63,030 bases of DNA from Candidatus Amulumruptor caecigallinarius (GTDB taxonomy: Bacteria; Bacteroidota; Bacteroidia; Bacteroidales; Muribaculaceae). A model generated the notes under the pieces. It had not been told where the DNA came from. It worked only from the letters and a program-made list of their open reading frames with translations, and ran no database searches. The stretch's first letter is position 1. Every line of letters begins with the position of its first letter. Positions 60,386 through 63,030 of this stretch are shown piece after piece. The stretch spans positions 1 to 63,030 of the forward strand of contig JAMPDP010000001.1 of the NCBI GenBank assembly GCA_023665605.1. Direction: 5' to 3'. A program made the translations under genes and the position numbers.

Positions 60386-63030
60386 TCAGAAGGCCAGACG
60401 GATGCCACCGGAGATGCAGCGCGAGGGGCTGTAGGTGGAGTTGGTGGAGTTGGTGAAGCCCTGGCGGGGGTCAAGACCCTTGCGTGCGCTCCATACGGCC
60501 ACATTCTCGGCCACGCCATAGATGCGGAGCTCGGAGAGGCCCATCTTCTTCACCCATTCGGGCTTGAAGTTGTAGCCGAGGGTGATGTTGTTGAGCGACA
60601 CGTAGTTGCTTGACACGAGCCAGCGGTCGCAGTCATAAGCAGTGCCGGAGCGGCCTGTGGTGTACTGGTCGCCGGTTGAGAGGCGGGGCACGTCAGTGTA
60701 GGGGTTCTCGGGGGTCCAGGCGTTGAGGAGGTCCTTGTGCATGGAGCGACCCAGATAGGTGGTGTTGCCGCCGAACATCAGGTCATGGTAGGTGTAGTCA
60801 AGAATCTTGCCACCGAACTGGTAGGCGAAGCTGACGCTCAGGTCGAAGCCGTAGGCGCGCACGGTGGTGCCGAAGCCGCCGTAACCCTTGGGCATGATGT
60901 TGCCGGTGGACTGACGGTTGTGGTTATAGGCGTCGGAAGCGTTGGTGGTGAGGAACTCCTGACCGGCATCGTTCTTGTCCCAATAGAGGGCGAGACCGGA
61001 GGTGGGGTCAACACCGGCGTACTTGATCAGGTAGAGCTGATACATGCTCTCTCCCTCGCGGAAGATGCGAGTGCCGGAGATCCACTCGCCCTCGAGGTCG
61101 GGGTGGAGCTTGAGCACCTTGTTCCAGCCGAAGGTGATGTTGCCGTTGAGGTCCCAGGCGAAGTCCTTGGTGTTGAAGACGTTGACGTTCACGTCAAACT
61201 CAATGCCGTTGTTACGCATCGAACCCACGTTCATGGGGATAGAGGAGTAACCCAGCGAGGGGCTGGTGGGACGGAAATAGAGCATGTCAGAAGTCTGACG
61301 GTTGAAGTAGTCGATGCTACCGTCAACGCGGCCGTTCAGGAAGCTGAAGTCGATACCGGCGTTGAAGGAGTTGGAAGTCTCCCATGAGATCTCGGGGTTG
61401 CCCTTGAAGTAGAGGGTACCGTCATCCCACACGCCATCGCCGCCGGAGAGCTTGTACATATCGGCGTAAGCGTAGTAGTAGCCGTAGCTGGAGGTGCCGA
61501 GGTTGTCGTTACCGTTCTGGCCGAACGAAGCGCGGACCTTGAGCATGTCAACCCAGGTGACGGGCTCCATGAACTTCTCTTTGGCCACGTCCCAGGCGCC
61601 GCTGATGCTCCAGAAGTTGCCCCAACGGTTCTCCTTGGAGAAGCGTGAGGAGGCGTCGCGGCGGTAGCCGGCGGTGAAGAAGTAGCGGTTGTCGTAGTTG
61701 TACTTGCCGTTGAAGATGATACCGCGAGTAGCATATGCGTACTCAAGACCGCCCACGTTGGGAGAGTCGATGGTGTTGCCCAGGAAGGGAACGGTGGGGT
61801 TGTAGAGAGTCTGTCCGGCACCCTCGACATACTCGCTCTTCCAGTCAAGGCTCTCATAGGCGGCCATGATGCTCATGTTGTGCACATCAGCGAAGGTGCG
61901 TGAGTAGTTGGCGATGGCCTGGATGTTGATGGCGCGGCTGCGTGAAGCCTGCTGGATGACCTGACCGCCGTAGGAAGCGCTCTGGCCGTAGAGGGGGTTG
62001 GAGATGTAGTGCAGACGGGTGTTGTCAACGGTGTAGCCCACGGTACCGGTAACATTGAGGCCGGCGATGGGGGTAACTGTTGCATACCACTTGCCGTCGA
62101 AGTAGTCGGTGAGGTAATCCTCGGTGTCATAGAGGAGAGCGCCGACGGGGTTGGCACCGTTCATCGTGTTACGGGTCTGGTTGGTGTAGCCGTACTGCTT
62201 GTCACCGTAGTCGTAGATGGGGTTGCCGTAGTACTCGTTGTACATGATGTTGCCCTGGGCGTCACGCACGTACATCGGGTAAACCGGGCCCATCTGGTTG
62301 GCGAGGAAGAAGGCGTTGCCTGACGAAGTGGAGGCGTCAGAGGTCTGGTCGCCGGGATAGCCGGTGTTGGTGTAGACGTATGCAAGATTTGTGCCGACCT
62401 TGAGCCATTTCTTCACCTGATAGTCTACCTTTGCACGGGTAGAGAGACGGTTGAAATGTGAACCCTTGATGAGGCCCTCGTCACCGAGGTAAGAACCGGA
62501 GAGGTAGTAGTTGAACTTGTCGGTGGAGCCGCTGATGTTGACCGTGTACTCCTGACGCAGACCATTGCGGTAAGTGCCGTCGTTCCAGTCGTCGGGGGTG
62601 TAGAAGTAGTCGCCATCGGAGTAGCCCAGAGAGGCGAGCGGGTTGATGTCGAAGCGGTTGTTGAGGAAGAAGTTCTGACCCTTGGGCAGAGTGTAGATCT
62701 GATAACCGGTAGCGGTGAGGATGTTGCTGTTGGCATAGTTGAGGGCGGCGGCGTCGGAGTAACCGAGGTTGTAGCGGCCGTTGTTGTAGTATGCCTGACC
62801 CATCATCTTGTAGTACTGGTCAGTGTTGGTGATCATGTCGTAGTCGCTGACGGCGCGGGAGTTGGCACCCCAGCGGGCATCAACAGTCACCTTGGCATTG
62901 CCTTCGGCACCCTTCTTGGTGGTGACGAGGATCACACCGTTGGCACCGCGCGCACCATAGAGAGCGGTGGAGGCGGCGTCCTTGAGCACGGTCATGCTCT
63001 CGATGTCCTGCGGGTTGAGCAGGGAGATGT
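60386..63030 (-). CDS. SusC/RagA-family TonB-linked outer-membrane protein (partial)
   Basis: The C-terminal ~880 residues of a SusC-type transporter; the N-terminus lies beyond the window end. The visible part opens within the plug domain at [20 protein letters not shown] and [13 protein letters not shown], the SusC signature, and continues through a 22-strand-type barrel to a terminal RLAF. SusC imports nutrients across the outer membrane powered by TonB. It is upstream of susD on the same strand; the promoter and any regulator must lie outside the window. Confidence 0.95.
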   Translation of the reverse strand, partial: ISLLNPQDIESMTVLKDAASTALYGARGANGVILVTTKKGAEGNAKVTVDARWGANSRAVSDYDMITNTDQYYKMMGQAYYNNGRYNLGYSDAAALNYANSNILTATGYQIYTLPKGQNFFLNNRFDINPLASLGYSDGDYFYTPDDWNDGTYRNGLRQEYTVNISGSTDKFNYYLSGSYLGDEGLIKGSHFNRLSTRAKVDYQVKKWLKVGTNLAYVYTNTGYPGDQTSDASTSSGNAFFLANQMGPVYPMYVRDAQGNIMYNEYYGNPIYDYGDKQYGYTNQTRNTMNGANPVGALLYDTEDYLTDYFDGKWYATVTPIAGLNVTGTVGYTVDNTRLHYISNPLYGQSASYGGQVIQQASRSRAINIQAIANYSRTFADVHNMSIMAAYESLDWKSEYVEGAGQTLYNPTVPFLGNTIDSPNVGGLEYAYATRGIIFNGKYNYDNRYFFTAGYRRDASSRFSKENRWGNFWSISGAWDVAKEKFMEPVTWVDMLKVRASFGQNGNDNLGTSSYGYYYAYADMYKLSGGDGVWDDGTLYFKGNPEISWETSNSFNAGIDFSFLNGRVDGSIDYFNRQTSDMLYFRPTSPSLGYSSIPMNVGSMRNNGIEFDVNVNVFNTKDFAWDLNGNITFGWNKVLKLHPDLEGEWISGTRIFREGESMYQLYLIKYAGVDPTSGLALYWDKNDAGQEFLTTNASDAYNHNRQSTGNIMPKGYGGFGTTVRAYGFDLSVSFAYQFGGKILDYTYHDLMFGGNTTYLGRSMHKDLLNAWTPENPYTDVPRLSTGDQYTTGRSGTAYDCDRWLVSSNYVSLNNITLGYNFKPEWVKKMGLSELRIYGVAENVAVWSARKGLDPRQGFTNSTNSTYSPSRCISGGIRLAF

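Overview
The window is chromosomal DNA from a GC-rich member of the Bacteroidales, most plausibly Muribaculaceae. The evidence is the 16S rRNA 5' end (minus strand, window start), many promoters of the Bacteroidetes type (TTTG, about 19-22 nt, TAnnTTTG), the near absence of Shine-Dalgarno sites, and a SusC/SusD pair at the right edge. The family assignment is inferred from gene content and base composition, not from a database search. No CRISPR array, tRNA or prophage was recognised.

Layout. 1-1324: 16S start, leader, two tandem rRNA promoters and a repeat-rich non-coding tract. 1325-14828 (all minus): PPi-dependent phosphofructokinase, DNA polymerase III alpha, a chain of a Gly-rich secreted protein, an outer-membrane barrel protein and a PIF1-like helicase, then a small lipoprotein and a SulP transporter. 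14951-29949 (all plus): metK behind a SAM-II riboswitch, a PpiD-like periplasmic foldase with a TPR partner, thioredoxin, a tricorn-type protease, tsaD, a CvpA protein and the sufBCDS iron-sulfur operon. 29960-32892 (minus): a Ca2+/cation antiporter, a DUF3332-like lipoprotein and an AT-rich ORF6N/PLD-like protein. 33117-40211: metH, a potassium-channel-like protein (minus), a small membrane protein and typA. 40438-42623 (minus): a sodium:solute symporter and a DUF2461 protein. 42787-46334: an ECF sigma factor, a putative anti-sigma protein, a small secreted protein and an outer-membrane barrel. 46468-55714: recF, a DUF721 protein, a META lipoprotein, two peptidases, and a sugar-phosphate transferase/NeuC pair. 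56362-63030 (minus): a polysaccharide-utilisation-type locus of SusC (cut by the window end), SusD and an unrecognised large lipoprotein.

How genes work together. MetH makes methionine and MetK converts it to SAM; a SAM-II aptamer starts a few bases after the predicted metK transcription start, which closes a feedback loop. The sufBCDS set supplies iron-sulfur clusters. The sigma/anti-sigma/barrel cassette looks like a cell-surface signalling unit.

The most unusual material is non-coding. There is a family of short MITE-like elements ending in GTGTTGCAAAACC-type inverted repeats with interchangeable hairpin modules, found at four places. A 325-bp imperfect palindrome lies at 12.3-12.6 kb. 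One repeat-type palindrome sits in frame inside the metH linker. Short tandem repeats fill several spacers directly upstream of start codons.
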